This document shows, piece after piece, positions 21,023 to 31,725 of a DNA stretch of 64,000 nt. Position 1 is the first letter of the stretch, and every line of letters starts with the position of its first letter. The position numbers were made by a program, and so were the translations under genes. Source of the stretch: Acanthosepion esculentum (taxonomy: Eukaryota; Mollusca; Cephalopoda; Sepiida; Sepiidae); the NCBI GenBank assembly GCA_964036315.1, contig OZ038517.1:19770386-19834385 (forward strand), given 5' to 3'. The notes beneath the pieces are model-generated. The model worked only from the letters and a program-made list of their open reading frames with translations, did not search any database and was not told where the DNA came from.

Positions 21023-21829
21023 ATGGCAGATGACGCTGAAGAAACTACAATTAATCAAAACCAACCAATCCAAGCTGTTGCGATAAAACCACCAAACTTC
21101 ATTGAATCAAACGTAATAGCTTGGTTTGCGATAATGGAGGCGCAATTTAATATTGCAAATATAAGACAGACCAGTCAAAAATTTTTTAACACTTTGGCAG
21201 CTCTCCCTGTGGACATAGTAGGAAATATACAGCCAACTATACTGCAATCAAAAGATTACGACGCACTAAGAGAAGCAGTGACGGGCGCTTACGAGAAAAC
21301 AAAACCAGAGATGCTGGACAAATTAATGTCGTCATCGACTGTAACAGGTCGTCCCTCAGTATACCTGAATGAACTTATGTCATTAGCAAGCCGAATTGGC
21401 GTAGGGGACGATATCGTACGTCACAAATTTATTCAAGCCCTACCCCACTCCATTAAACCAGTGGTAGCGGCACAAGTCGATTTAGACACAGATCGCCTTG
21501 GAAGAATGGCGGATGACTTACTATTATATTTTAACAAACAAGACACCGCACATATTCGACAGATTTCGGGGAAGCAAAGGGATGAACAGCAAAATAAAAA
21601 TGAAACTAAAAGGATACATGGCTGTTCCCACAGTGAAAATAAATTCCCTACCAGTGTTCGCCCTTTTAACAAGGACCAAAAACCTCTAATTTGCCGAGCG
21701 CATTTATACTTTGCGGAACGTGCAAAATTTTGTAAGCCGTGGTGCAGATGGCCAAATAAACGGAATGTTCAAATGCAACCCAACTCTCGCCCAAATTCAC
21801 CAGTTCCTCGTGAGATTTCGGAAAACTAA
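21023..21829 (+). CDS. Gag polyprotein of the LTR retrotransposon
   Basis: 268 residues from an ATG about 105 bp after the LTR. The N-terminal half (PPNFIESNVIAWFAIMEAQF and following) is the capsid-like region of a gag lineage common in arthropods and molluscs, where a P.F......WF...EAQF start is usual. Near the C-terminus C224, H227, C237 and C241 form C-x2-H-x9-C-x3-C, a variant zinc knuckle typical of this lineage and different from the retroviral CCHC spacing. It assembles the cytoplasmic particle and binds RNA. The frame ends in TAA at 21827-21829, inside the overlap with pol, so pol must be reached by a -1 shift. Confidence 0.85.
   Translation: MADDAEETTINQNQPIQAVAIKPPNFIESNVIAWFAIMEAQFNIANIRQTSQKFFNTLAALPVDIVGNIQPTILQSKDYDALREAVTGAYEKTKPEMLDKLMSSSTVTGRPSVYLNELMSLASRIGVGDDIVRHKFIQALPHSIKPVVAAQVDLDTDRLGRMADDLLLYFNKQDTAHIRQISGKQRDEQQNKNETKRIHGCSHSENKFPTSVRPFNKDQKPLICRAHLYFAERAKFCKPWCRWPNKRNVQMQPNSRPNSPVPREISEN
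21814..21829 (+). promoter_or_regulatory. gag-pol overlap, candidate -1 frameshift window
   Basis: The pol frame opens at 21814 (after a TGA at 21811-21813) and gag stops at 21829, so a shift must occur in these 16 bases. In gag phase the region reads att tcg gaa aac taa; the stretch GGAAAAC just before the stop is the most likely slip site (gaa aac to gga aaa). It is not a perfect X XXY YYZ heptamer, so this is inference. Confidence 0.5.
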
Positions 21830-24800
21830 CTAGGCGAGAGGTGTTAGCTTCCATTTCCTCGCCGCTTCTCATTGTAGCCGCACGGTTAGGAGCTCAAAGT
21901 TTAAATTTTATTGTGGATACAGGAGCTGCCGTATCTATACTTCCGAAGAGATATTTAAGCGGAGCTGTAACATACCCAACCAATATCTCTTTAGTGTCTG
22001 CCAACGGTCAAAAGATTGAATGCTCAGGACAAGCAGTACTGAATCTAACACTACGGAACCTCAGACGAGAATTTACCTGGACATTTATAATAGCCGAAAC
22101 TGCTCAGCCACTCCTAGGATACGATTTCCTAAACCATTTCGGGCTAATGGTGGACTGCACAAACAATAAGCTGATTGATAAAATGACTAATAGACAATCC
22201 GATGCACATCCATCGTCTATTATCATGAATATAGATTTAGTACCGAATAAAGATGCTAACAAAATGGTACGAGCAATTCTGGAGAAATACCCAAACTTAA
22301 TTTCTCCTCATCGCGACACGAATGCAACAAAACCAAAGATATTCCATAGAATAGAAACTGGTAGCAACCCTCCTACTTTCTCCAGAGCCAGACAATTATC
22401 AGCTCAGAGATGTGAAATTGCAAAAGAGGAATTCAAAAAACTCCTAAAGGCAGGAATAATTTCCCCTTCAAACTCTGAATGGAGTTCAGCCTTACATATG
22501 GTACCGAAGTCAGACGGCACATATAGACCTGTTGGCGATTACAGACATTTAAATACCATAACAAAAGCCGATAGATATCAAGTCCCAAATATAAATTCCT
22601 TGTCTTCGAAGCTTCATAATAAGAAGTTCTTTTCAAAGATAGACCTGTCGTCTGCTTATCATCAGATACCTGTACATCCGGAGGATGTTTGCAAGACAGC
22701 CATCTCTACCCCTTTTGGGTTATTTGAATATAACTATATGCCTTTCGGACTACGGAACGCATCATGTACTTTTCAGAGAATGATGGACAATATCTTTCGT
22801 GATACTGATTATACCTTTGTATATATCGACGATATCCTTATATTCTCAGAAGATGAAGAAACTCATTCCAAGCATATCGACCTAGTACTACAAAAACTGA
22901 GTGAGTACGATTTTAAAATTTGTCTCTCCAAATGCATATTTAGTGCTAATGAATTAGACTTTTTAGGATTTCATATTTCTGCTAGTGGTCTCAAACCCAG
23001 TGCTAAAAAGTTGAATGAATTAAGTGAATTTCCTCAACCAAACGATTCCAAATCACTACGCCGATTCATCGGAATGGCAAATTTTTACAGAAAACTTGTG
23101 CCAAATTTCAGCGATATCATACTACCTCTCACGGAAAAAATACGTTTAAACCAAAATTCCAAGTCATTAACCCTAACAAAGGAAGAAATTGAATCTTTCG
23201 AAAATATGAAAAAGTCTTTATCAAATGTAACTGTTTTGGCTTTCCCCAGCTCGAAAGCTAACAACTATCAACTTGTAACAGACAGTTCGAATTATGCGGT
23301 GGGTGCAGCACTTCATCAAATGATTGATAATCAACCCATCCCCATAGGTTTCTTTTCAAAGAAATTATCCCAAACCCAACAAAAATATTCTACTTTTGAC
23401 AGAGAACTACTAGCTGCCTATCTAGCAGTACTCCATTTTAAACATTTAATAGAAGGCAGAAATGTAATGTTACTGACGGATCACAAACCACTTTGCAGTG
23501 CTTTTAAAAGCCAGTCTTCCTTAAAATCAGATAGACAACAGCGTCACCTCTGTTTTATCAGCGAATATGTAAATGACATTTCACATATAAGAGGTTCACA
23601 AAATATAGTAGCTGATTGTTTATCACGACCTGTCAACGCGATCACTATTGATATATGTGACTTACAAGAAATAATGAAGCATCAAGCTACTGACAATGAA
23701 ATTCAGGCATTCAAAGATCAACTGAAACCATACACAATAAATCAAAATGAAACCATATTATGTGACACGACATTACCTTTTCCACGACCTTTTGTGACTG
23801 AAAAGCTCAGAAAATCGGTATTTGACAGTCTGCATAATCTATCACATCCAGGAATAACATCTTCAAGAAAAATAATAAAATCCAGATACTATTGGCCGAA
23901 GATGGACAAGTCAATAAAAACCTGGTGCACAGAATGCCAACACTGCCAACAAGCAAAAATAATAAAACACACAAAGAGCAAAGTAAATCCATTTGAATTA
24001 CCTTCCAGTCGTTTTGAAACGGTGCATGTGGATATTGTCGGTCCCTTACTACCAGTAAAGAACCAAACTGACCCTTATTTTTCACCATATCGATATTTAT
24101 TAACATGCATTGATAGAAATACGAGATGGATAGAAGCATGCCCAATAACAGAAATTACGGCAAAATCAATATCAACGGCTTTTGTCAATCTGTGGATCTC
24201 CCGATTCGGGGTTCCTCTTCATGTCGTTACGGACAGAGGAAGCCAATTTGAATCCGAATTATTCTCAGAACTATCAAAAATAATAGGCTTCCACAGATTA
24301 CGAACAACGGCGTACCATCCGCAAACTAATGGATTAGTTGAGCGAGCACACAGAACTTTAAAAACGGCTATTATAGCCAGGAAAGAATCGTGGTTGTCAG
24401 CTCTTCCTATCGTCCTTTTGGGAATGAGGATAACACCTAACGAATCAAACTATTCTTCATTTACTGCAGTAACAGGGAGTCATGCACAAGTCCCCCGATT
24501 GTTAATTGACTCTATCAAGAACGAGAATAGTGAAATGACAAACTCGCACGTTAAAATTCTAGCCGACGAGATGCAAAAATTTGACATGGACAAATTATCC
24601 AGGGGACACCTGCATACAATACCTAATTCTTACATTCCAAAAGATTTACAAACATGTAAAAGTATCTGGCTAAGAACAGACAGAGTAAGAAAGCCATTGG
24701 AAGCTCCATACACAGGTCCATTCCAAGTATTAAGTCGTCATGAAAAATATTTTACTATTAAAAGATCGGATGACGTACATAGTAATGTTTCAATAGATAG

Positions 24801-24978
24801 ACTAAAACCTGCATATATTTCTGAAAATATAAAATCAAAAGATTCCATTGGATCAAGACCGGATTTGGATAACTCCCTATCTTGTTCCGAAGAAACTAAT
24901 GATAACAAACCAGAAACTAGAACGAAGTCCGGTAGAACGGTTAAATGGAAGAAAGAAAACACATATTTTTATTACTAA
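21814..24978 (+). CDS. Pol polyprotein (PR-RT-RNase H-IN)
   Basis: Open for about 1054 codons with no ATG at the start, consistent with expression by frameshift from gag. Residue numbers here count from the GTG at 21841. Aspartic protease: DTGA at 26-29. Reverse transcriptase: YIDD at about 328-331. RNase H: TDSS with D481. Integrase: zinc region with H665 in HNLSHPG and a later C..C pair, then catalytic D731 (VHVDIVGP), D798 (TDRGSQF) and E834 (GLVERAH), with 35 residues between the last two as in DD35E. A GPF module follows near 958. All catalytic residues that I can identify are present and there are no internal stops. It makes and integrates the element's DNA copy. Confidence 0.93.
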   Translation, partial: DFGKLTRREVLASISSPLLIVAARLGAQSLNFIVDTGAAVSILPKRYLSGAVTYPTNISLVSANGQKIECSGQAVLNLTLRNLRREFTWTFIIAETAQPLLGYDFLNHFGLMVDCTNNKLIDKMTNRQSDAHPSSIIMNIDLVPNKDANKMVRAILEKYPNLISPHRDTNATKPKIFHRIETGSNPPTFSRARQLSAQRCEIAKEEFKKLLKAGIISPSNSEWSSALHMVPKSDGTYRPVGDYRHLNTITKADRYQVPNINSLSSKLHNKKFFSKIDLSSAYHQIPVHPEDVCKTAISTPFGLFEYNYMPFGLRNASCTFQRMMDNIFRDTDYTFVYIDDILIFSEDEETHSKHIDLVLQKLSEYDFKICLSKCIFSANELDFLGFHISASGLKPSAKKLNELSEFPQPNDSKSLRRFIGMANFYRKLVPNFSDIILPLTEKIRLNQNSKSLTLTKEEIESFENMKKSLSNVTVLAFPSSKANNYQLVTDSSNYAVGAALHQMIDNQPIPIGFFSKKLSQTQQKYSTFDRELLAAYLAVLHFKHLIEGRNVMLLTDHKPLCSAFKSQSSLKSDRQQRHLCFISEYVNDISHIRGSQNIVADCLSRPVNAITIDICDLQEIMKHQATDNEIQAFKDQLKPYTINQNETILCDTTLPFPRPFVTEKLRKSVFDSLHNLSHPGITSSRKIIKSRYYWPKMDKSIKTWCTECQHCQQAKIIKHTKSKVNPFELPSSRFETVHVDIVGPLLPVKNQTDPYFSPYRYLLTCIDRNTRWIEACPITEITAKSISTAFVNLWISRFGVPLHVVTDRGSQFESELFSELSKIIGFHRLRTTAYHPQTNGLVERAHRTLKTAIIARKESWLSALPIVLLGMRITPNESNYSSFTAVTGSHAQVPRLLIDSIKNENSEMTNSHVKILADEMQKFDMDKLSRGHLHTIPNSYIPKDLQTCKSIWLRTDRVRKPLEAPYTGPFQVLSRHEKYFTIKRSDDVHSNVSIDRLKPAYISENIKSKDSIGSRPDLDNSLSCSEETNDNKPETRTKSGRTVKWKKENTYFYY

Positions 24979-25023
24979 AAAAAACAACAAAAAAAAAAAA
25001 CAACAACAACAACTCCGTTTACT

Positions 25024-25033
25024 GGGGCGAAAG
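25024..25033 (+). promoter_or_regulatory. Polypurine tract
   Basis: ggggcgaaag lies three bases before the 3' LTR, the expected place for plus-strand DNA priming. It contains one pyrimidine. A similar ggggcgaaag occurs near 49852, possibly from a related element. Confidence 0.6.
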
Positions 25034-25036
25034 TTA

Positions 25037-25756
25037 TGTGGTGGCACGGAGCAAGCGAAGGACCGGATATTAACCCTCAGAGGTTTAGATAGCAAATGAC
25101 CAATACTGGTCTCTGCGCACCCGGCTCCACGCAGAATTTCCGGTGGAAAACTAAAAAGAAATAAAAAGAATGATAAACAATTTTCCACCAATTAAACAGC
25201 TCCGCGCCATACCCAACAGTTTGTTTCAGCAGACTGACTCTGATCCGAAGGGCACACATAAATAGAGCGATAAATTCACTCCTAAGACAGAAAGCTTTGA
25301 AGTACCGTCAGTGAATGTCGCTACGCTTTTCTCACCCGTGAAACCCGATGCCTTCAGCCTTCCTTCACCAACGGAGATATCAAAGGACTCCTACCAACCC
25401 ATTGACCTCACCTTTCATCTCCTGTGACCAGCACGTCATGAACTTAAGTATTAACAAAAGACACTTATATTCTTTTAATAATCGGATTTCTCTTCTATGA
25501 ATGAACATTTTATAACGGACTTTGTGCGTGTAAATCAAGAAACATTGTACTATTCATTGATGTTGTATTTAAATACAAAGTGTTTTTGATATACCCTTCT
25601 CTTTCGTATGTTATTTTGTTTATGCTATGGTGACCTCAATTTGATCGCTTGTTGAACCTTTAGGCCAAACTAACGGCTGTCCCGGACTGCTACTATTTAT
25701 CTACCTTCTGATACAAGCAACAATTAACAACAAGAACTCTACACCCCATCACCATA
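25037..25756 (+). repeat. 3' LTR
   Basis: 720 bp, same ends and length as the 5' LTR and no difference noticed on reading. Followed by the target duplication AGTT. Confidence 0.93.
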
Positions 25757-25910
25757 AGTTATAGTGAAGTGTATGAGTGTGGAAACAGGTTAGTTTGATT
25801 TGGCCTTGTTAGTTAGATAGCCCACTATAAGAGGGGTATAAAACAAGAAAATCAAATTGTAAAGTGAACAACAAATTTATTTACATAAATCAATTAAGGT
25901 CTTTACATAA

Positions 25911-26219
25911 TTTTAAAAATCTCAAGTCAAATATTTTTCGATTTTCATTCATAAATATAATAAAATTAATTAAAAATAAAGTCCAAGGCTACATGTGAAA
26001 GCGGATATTTAAACAAAATTCTAAATTTATTTTTCTTAATTTTATGTTTTTAATTTAAAAACAAAAATATTTGATTTTTTTTTTTAAACAAACAGAAACT
26101 CTAACGAACCAAAAATCTTTCCACTTTTTATTTTGTGAAGAATAAGTTAAATAAATGCATTTACTTACCAGCTTGATTATTTTTGTGTTGTTTTGAATAT
26201 ATTCTTTTTATTAAAATAT
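25911..26219 (+). repeat. Left arm of 309-bp inverted repeat
   Basis: From ttttaaaaatctcaagtcaa to attctttttattaaaat it is the near-perfect reverse complement of 28622-28929. Landmarks in both arms include gtccaaggctacatgtgaaa, cgaaccaaaaatctttccac and taaatgcatttacttaccag. The arm ends at the point where Penelope-like coding sequence begins. Differences are few (small indels near atatttttcgatt), so the arms are fairly young. Confidence 0.85.
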
Positions 26220-27027
26220 ATACCCCAAAAGCTGCCTAAAATCCACTCCCTATTCCCTAGCACGTAGAGTTTGTACTATAGTGACTGATAAACACCTCCG
26301 AAAAACTCGCTTAGAAGAACTACATAAAACTCTAAAAAAACGAGGCTACCCCACAACTCTAATAAACAAAGGTTTTGAACTCGCAAAAAAAATCCCTCTA
26401 GACCAACTTAGAAATAAAAAGAAACTTAATGTTGAGCCAACTCTAGCATATGTCTCAACATACAACAAAAACAATCCAGAAATATTCACAAAAATTACCA
26501 AAAATCTAGACCGACTTAGCAAGAATAATAAACTGAATAATATAATAAAAACAACCAAAATAATCAAAAGCAAACGCCAATCTAAAAACCTAAAACACAT
26601 ATTAACCTCATCTAAATTTACCCAACACACAATACAGGGAGTCACAAAATGCAACAAAAAAAGGTGTGGGGTTTGTGACATCATTATAGAAGGAAACTCG
26701 TACACTTTTCAAAACCCCAAAACAACGTTCACAATAAACAAAAACTTAAACTGCAACTCCAAAAATGTGATTTATGTACTTAAATGCACAAAATGCAGGA
26801 AATCATATATAGGCATCAGCCAACAACTGAACAACAGGGTCTCCCTGCACAAAAGCAACATAAAGTTGCCAGACAACAGAAAACTTTTTGTTTCACAACA
26901 TATTTTTGAATGTAACCAGGGTAAATTTAATATCATACCGATATACCAAACAGACAATTATTCCTACCTACAAATACAGGAAAAAAACTTCATAAATAAA
27001 TTCAAACCGGAACTGAATAGATCATGA
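26215..27027 (+). pseudogene. Penelope-like element ORF, C-terminal part with GIY-YIG nuclease
   Basis: The frame is open from just after a TAA at 26212 and has no ATG at its start, so it is a 5'-truncated copy. It opens with PYSLARRVCTIV, a block found in Penelope-like reverse transcriptases just after the polymerase, then a basic linker. With residue 1 at 26281: a zinc-binding C124-x4-C129-x2-C132, then the GIY-YIG domain with VIY at 163-165, YIG at 176-178, an R186/H190 pair, an H207 and a late E233 in a QEKNFINKF block close to the C-terminus. These residues match the family's nuclease core, including the final glutamate. The polymerase itself is missing, so this copy cannot move alone. 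Confidence 0.82.
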
Positions 27028-27176
27028 CCCCACACACAAAAGCACACAGCATGCACACATGGTGACCAAATACAGTGATCAAACCGCTCTTATACATGCA
27101 CGCAAGCTCACATGCGGGTATCTGTGGAACATGAAAAATGTATATATGTACGCATATGTGTGTATGTGTGTGTATG

Positions 27177-27243
<67 letters not shown>

Positions 27244-27245
27244 GC

Positions 27246-27288
<43 letters not shown>

Positions 27289-27660
27289 CATGTATATGCA
27301 CGCATATTGGCGAAAGCAGGGGAGCTACTCACACAAACCCCACACAACTTAGGAAATACGTGTGTATGTATGTGCGTATGTATATGTATATGTGTGTGTG
27401 TGTGCGTGCTGGTTCCATGTAACTTGGGAAAAATGTGTGTGTTTGTGTATGAGTGTGTGTGCGTTTGTACAGATTCCTTATGGTGGGACAATGTACGTGT
27501 CTGCATGTGTATGTGTGTATGTTTGTGTGTGTGTGTGTATGTGTACAAGTGTGTTTACTAATTCTTCGTAGTGAAACAGTGTATGTATTCAGGGGGAATG
27601 TACACACACATATATACACGCATGCTGACAGGAACACACGAAAACGGAAATAGATCTAAG
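27028..27660. repeat. TG/TA microsatellite cluster
   Basis: Mixed (TGTA)n, (TA)n (27191-27237) and (TG)n tracts broken by unique sequence. A ~100-bp motif with caca or ctggttcc, cttaggaaa or cttgggaaa, and tgtgtgt recurs three times (near 27345, 27420 and 27480), suggesting a crude tandem. All ORFs here are microsatellite artefacts. Confidence 0.75.
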
Positions 27661-27916
27661 GGATCTAAGAACACACAGGGGTTATTAAAACATTAAAAGA
27701 TAAGACAACCCGATTCATCACTTCTCAAACCAACCTTAATTGTTTTATGACCCTTCGCTCAGAACTCTTCACTACCATTTAAAGAAAGACATTGGAATGA
27801 CCAACACAAAAACAGAGAATGTCTCATATAGAGAAGATGTAACATTGAAAAACATAAAGGAAAAAAATTAATTATTTTTAATAATTATTTTTAATAATAT
27901 GTGGAAATCTCCACCC

Positions 27917-27959
27917 TTTACCTGAAGACGGTCGTAAGACCAGAAACACGTGTTGTAAA
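27917..27959 (+). ncRNA. Hammerhead ribozyme, type I minimal (A)
   Basis: Stem I TTTAC (27917-27921) pairs with GTAAA (27955-27959). Core CTGAAGA at 27922-27928. Stem II GGTC/GACC (30-33 with 38-41) is capped by a GTAA tetraloop of the GNRA type, with a C-A mismatch at its base. Core GAAA at 27943-27946. Stem III has three pairs, A-C-A with T-G-T, and a 2-nt CG loop. The triplet GTT predicts self-cleavage after 27954. It lies about 900 bp after the Penelope-like ORF, on the same strand. Hammerhead ribozymes with very short stem III are established in Penelope-like retroelements, so this is probably the element's own ribozyme. Confidence 0.75.
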
Positions 27960-28044
27960 ACTATGTAAAACTATGAAAAATAAAGAATAATATTTTTTTA
28001 AAAAACCCACATTACAACCAAAAAAGTTTGCGGTACCTCTCTTC

Positions 28045-28051
<7 letters not shown>

Positions 28052-28112
<61 letters not shown>
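28052..28112. repeat. (TA)n microsatellite
   Basis: About 30 uninterrupted TA units between the hammerhead and the dispersed repeat that follows. Confidence 0.95.
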
Positions 28113-28114
<2 letters not shown>

Positions 28115-28621
28115 TTGGAGTTTTGAAGGGATGTGCCATCTGTGCTTGACTTCAAGATGTCACAAATTGTACTAAAGTCAAATACACGGGAAACCTGATT
28201 AACCAATGAAAATAAAAAAATGTATTACCCACTCCGCCCCCCAAAGACCTTTCTACACTTGGACATCTCGATGTGGTATAGTAAACAAAAACATTTAAAC
28301 AAGCTTCCTATTTCACTAGAGAACAATTACAACTGAGTCGTGAGTTCGATACTTAATACGTGCTCCATACATTCGGCCTTGTGCCACATCTAAGCTACGC
28401 ATAGAAAATCACCATTTTTGCGACCTTGTGTCAGTCAAAAGTCAAAACTCAGTAGCAGTGATTCCCCGGGGTATTTGTGCTTTTTGAATGGTCGGAATAA
28501 AATGTTCCTTTTTTTTTTTTAAGAGGAACCAGTTAAATTCAGCACCGCTTTTTTGATGATATTTCTTGTTTCGTATCGCGTGTGAATCTGAACAAAAAAA
28601 AATATTATTTTTTAAACAAAT
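28113..28621. other. Dispersed repeat and AT-rich sequence
   Basis: 28115-28230 matches the repeat at 20042-20195. After that the sequence is unrecognised and ends at the right arm of the inverted repeat. Confidence 0.4.
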
Positions 28622-28929
28622 TATTTTAATAAAAAGAATATATTCAAAACAACACAAAAATAATCAAGCTGGTAAGTAAATGCATTTATTTAACTTATTC
28701 TTCACAAAATAAAAAGTGGAAAGATTTTTGGTTCGTTAGAGTTTCTGTTTGTTTAAAAAAAAAAATCAAATATTTTTGTTTTTAAATTAAAAACATAAAA
28801 TTAAGAAAAATAAATTTAGAATTTTGTTTAAATATCCGCTTTCACATGTAGCCTTGGACTTTATTTTTAATTAATTTTATTACATTTAGGAATGAAAATC
28901 GATATTTGACTTGAGATTTTTTTAAAATG
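28622..28929 (-). repeat. Right arm of 309-bp inverted repeat
   Basis: Reverse complement of 25911-26219. Together the arms enclose 2.4 kb containing the Penelope-like C-terminus, microsatellites and hammerhead A. The enclosed segment could form a very long hairpin if transcribed. Confidence 0.85.
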
Positions 28930-30863
28930 ACAGACGACTAAGAATCTAAGAGGGAAAAAAAATCAACAAATTATTTGTTGATTTTTTTTCCTTTTGAAAG
29001 TAATTATTATTTGTTTCAAATTATATTAAATAAACTTTAAATTTTCTAATTTTACTCAAATAATCTTTGAAAAATATATATTTTAATTTTACATGATTTT
29101 TAAAACGTAGAATTTTTAACTTTTGTAACAAAACCCGTCGTTAAATGTTTGTATATTACTTTTTTATGCTATAAGTAATATTTATTTCAAATCAGATTAA
29201 TTTCACTTCAAATTTGGTAATTTTACTCAACTAACTTGTCACAAAAATAACCCGGATATATATGAGAGTTGTCGGGGCCGGAGAAGAAGTCTCTTATATC
29301 CGGGTTTCTCTTATATCCGTGTTTGGTCTATTATATATACATTAAACATAGGCTCTAATTTGGGACCAGAGTTAATAAAACAAACTTTTTTATGTACAAT
29401 GTAATTTACAAGAAAGATCTATTTCTGTGGGGTACTTCACAAGTTTATGGGTCCGCTCTGTTTGCAACAGAAATTCTTAATAAAATCGATCCAGCCAGCC
29501 TGTTAAAAAAAAAAACGTTTTCTAACTGTTCTACTAGTCATTATTCGATATATTTCATAGTTAGGGAGTCTTTCCTGGTATATCCCATTGTCGACTTTTT
29601 GTGTGAAGAAAGTCTCAATCAATTTGGCATTAAAATTTGAATTAAAAAAGTTGCTTGAATTTTCAATTTATTTAAATTTATGTGACTGATATTTTGGCCT
29701 CTGGGTACTAAATTTGTCCTTCTTGAGATTTTTTACCTGGACTCAAAAGAAAAAAAAAATGAAAACAGATGGTGGAGAGAAAGTCACAAAAAAGTAAAAA
29801 CTTGTTTTTTTAAAGATAAAAAAAAATAAAACAGGACGAGTCGTTAAGAAATGCTTGTATATTAATTTTTATGCTATAAGTAAGTAATGTTTATTTCAAA
29901 TCAGATTAATTTAACATTAAATTTGCTAATTATATTCAAATAACGTGTCACAAATATATATTTTATTTTTGGAAGATTTTTAAAACCGATAATTGTTTTG
30001 TTTACAAATTTCTTAAAATTAAGAAAATGGCCGCGTTTAAGACAATTTTATGAAATCGGCCAAAAAGTTAATATTCCGATCTATATAATTTATATTTGAA
30101 ATACACCAGAATATTTTACTTACTTGAAATAGTAAATTTAATCATTTAGCTTTCAAATAAATCTGAAATTTTCAAGAATGCTTTTTCATTTAAAAAAAAA
30201 TTAATCTTATTTCTAACTAAACCTTATCGAAAATTCAGTGGACGTGTACCTAGTTTTATATTTAGTTTGGAAAAAAATCGATTATATTTCCATAAACAAT
30301 AAGTAAAAAATTAATTATAAAAAAACTTAATAAAATAAGCCATTTAAAAAAGCTATAACTTATGACATATTTAAATTTACTGAAACATTGTTTGTTGAAA
30401 TAAAAATACTAATTACTTAAAAATTAAATGATTTTAATAAATTTAAGTAATTTTAAGTTTTTAATAAATAAATAAAAACAAAATGTTGGCAAAAAATCTT
30501 TGCGTCGTAACGTAATTAATATCATAGTTAATAAATTTTAACTTAGATAAAAAAAAAATTTTAACATTGAGTTTATTATCAAACATGATAAATACGACTT
30601 TAACATAATGTTTTATTATTATTATTTTTAATCACAAATTTTGGTGGGGGTTTTCCGTTTTAGGCATTGTGACTAAAAAAAAATCTTTATTTATCACACT
30701 AGATCACATACTGATGTTGGCATACAAGGCGGCTAATCTTATACACCAGGTATAAAATGTGAACCGTAAATCCTCTGGTTTATGGTAAGTTGTTAACATT
30801 TTTTCAAGGCCACTACAGCACATTTCTTCATTAACATTTTATCAAAATCCTCATATGTGTGTG
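28930..30863. other. Very AT-rich region with old repeats
   Basis: No gene recognised; the 82-codon frame at 29392-29640 has no domain that I know. A worn relative of the 6331-6467 MITE lies at about 29246-29372 (aacccggata, gtctcttatatccgggtt, ggctctaatttgggaccaga). Two diverged direct repeats, about 29107-29240 and 29835-29960, share cgtc or agtcgttaa, ttttatgctataagta and atttcaaatcagattaat. Confidence 0.5.
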
Positions 30864-31611
30864 TGTGGACTCGTCCACGACAGCCAGTTTACCCTCCGCT
30901 AGGAAATGCACTCTTCCTGTTACCTGTTACCAACATCATACTTACAAATAATCAACAGGCATTCATTGGTTAATCACCGTCAATCTAGCTTGCTGATTGG
31001 TCAGTATTGATCAATCAGATTGCTCCCACGCACACGATTAGTTTTGGCGCAATTCGTCCTGGAGCCACCCCACATGACTACGACATTATAAAAACCCAAC
31101 ACGTGTGATTCCCTCCAGAAGATTCTTGCTCTCTGATTCGACACGCGGGCTCTCAAACCTAACTTCTCTACGTCACAACACCGCTGCCAAAATGTAACTC
31201 TCAAAGAACTCCTGTCTTGACTAACGCAGTCAGACGTTAAAGAACTGTACAATTCATGCAAGTATAATTCCAGCATCATTTATCCAACTTGCATAATACA
31301 CAATTCACTCAATCTTCTAAACTGCATTTTAATAATCAGCTCTTTCGTTATGAGTCTAGGTATAAATATTAGCAAATCAAAGGGACGCAACTCAGTTTTA
31401 CTTATCAGTTAACATGCATGTAATTTCAATACTAAATAAATTCAATTGTTATGTTTTTAACTCTATGTTCCTTTTGTATTTCACCAATGCTAATGATTTC
31501 CACACCTTTCCTAAACAGAAATAAATAATTGTGGGGAACAGCCCTTCAACACGCAACATACATGGCTAAACCATTACACACGCCATCATACTCAGGGCCC
31601 GTTCCCCTACA
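30864..31611 (+). mobile_element. Solo LTR, copy 1
   Basis: 748 bp from TGTGGACTCGTCCACGAC to GGGCCCGTTCCCCTACA. TG...CA ends, a TATA-like attataaaaaccc near 31087 and AATAAA signals near its end fit an LTR. TGTG stands directly before and after it (30860-30863, 31612-31615), although the 5' side is a TG-rich tract, which weakens this as a target duplication. No internal coding region accompanies it. Confidence 0.7.
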
Positions 31612-31725
31612 TGTGTGTGTTTTTTTATCTTAAAATTTATTATCAATCAATAGGTTACAATTAAAATAACTTTTAATCTTTCAAAGAACAAGATAAAATA
31701 GAGCAGTTTAAGTCCAGCTCACATT

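Larger units (their letters stand above)
20196..25756 (+). mobile_element. Complete Ty3/gypsy-type LTR retrotransposon
   Basis: A 5561-bp element with two 720-bp direct LTRs, a primer binding site, gag, pol, a purine tract and a 4-bp target site duplication AGTT (20192-20195 and 25757-25760). Domain order in pol is protease, reverse transcriptase, RNase H, integrase, which defines the Ty3/gypsy (Metaviridae) arrangement and excludes copia. No envelope frame exists between pol and the 3' LTR. The LTRs align without indels at a constant offset of 4841 and look identical by eye, and both frames are open, so the insertion is recent and the element may still be competent. Gag has the C..H.........C...C variant knuckle described under gag. 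Confidence 0.95.

Noticed and set aside
27059..27653. Overlapping ORFs rich in Cys-Val or His-Thr
   Set aside because: Translations of (TG)n and (TATG)n microsatellites.
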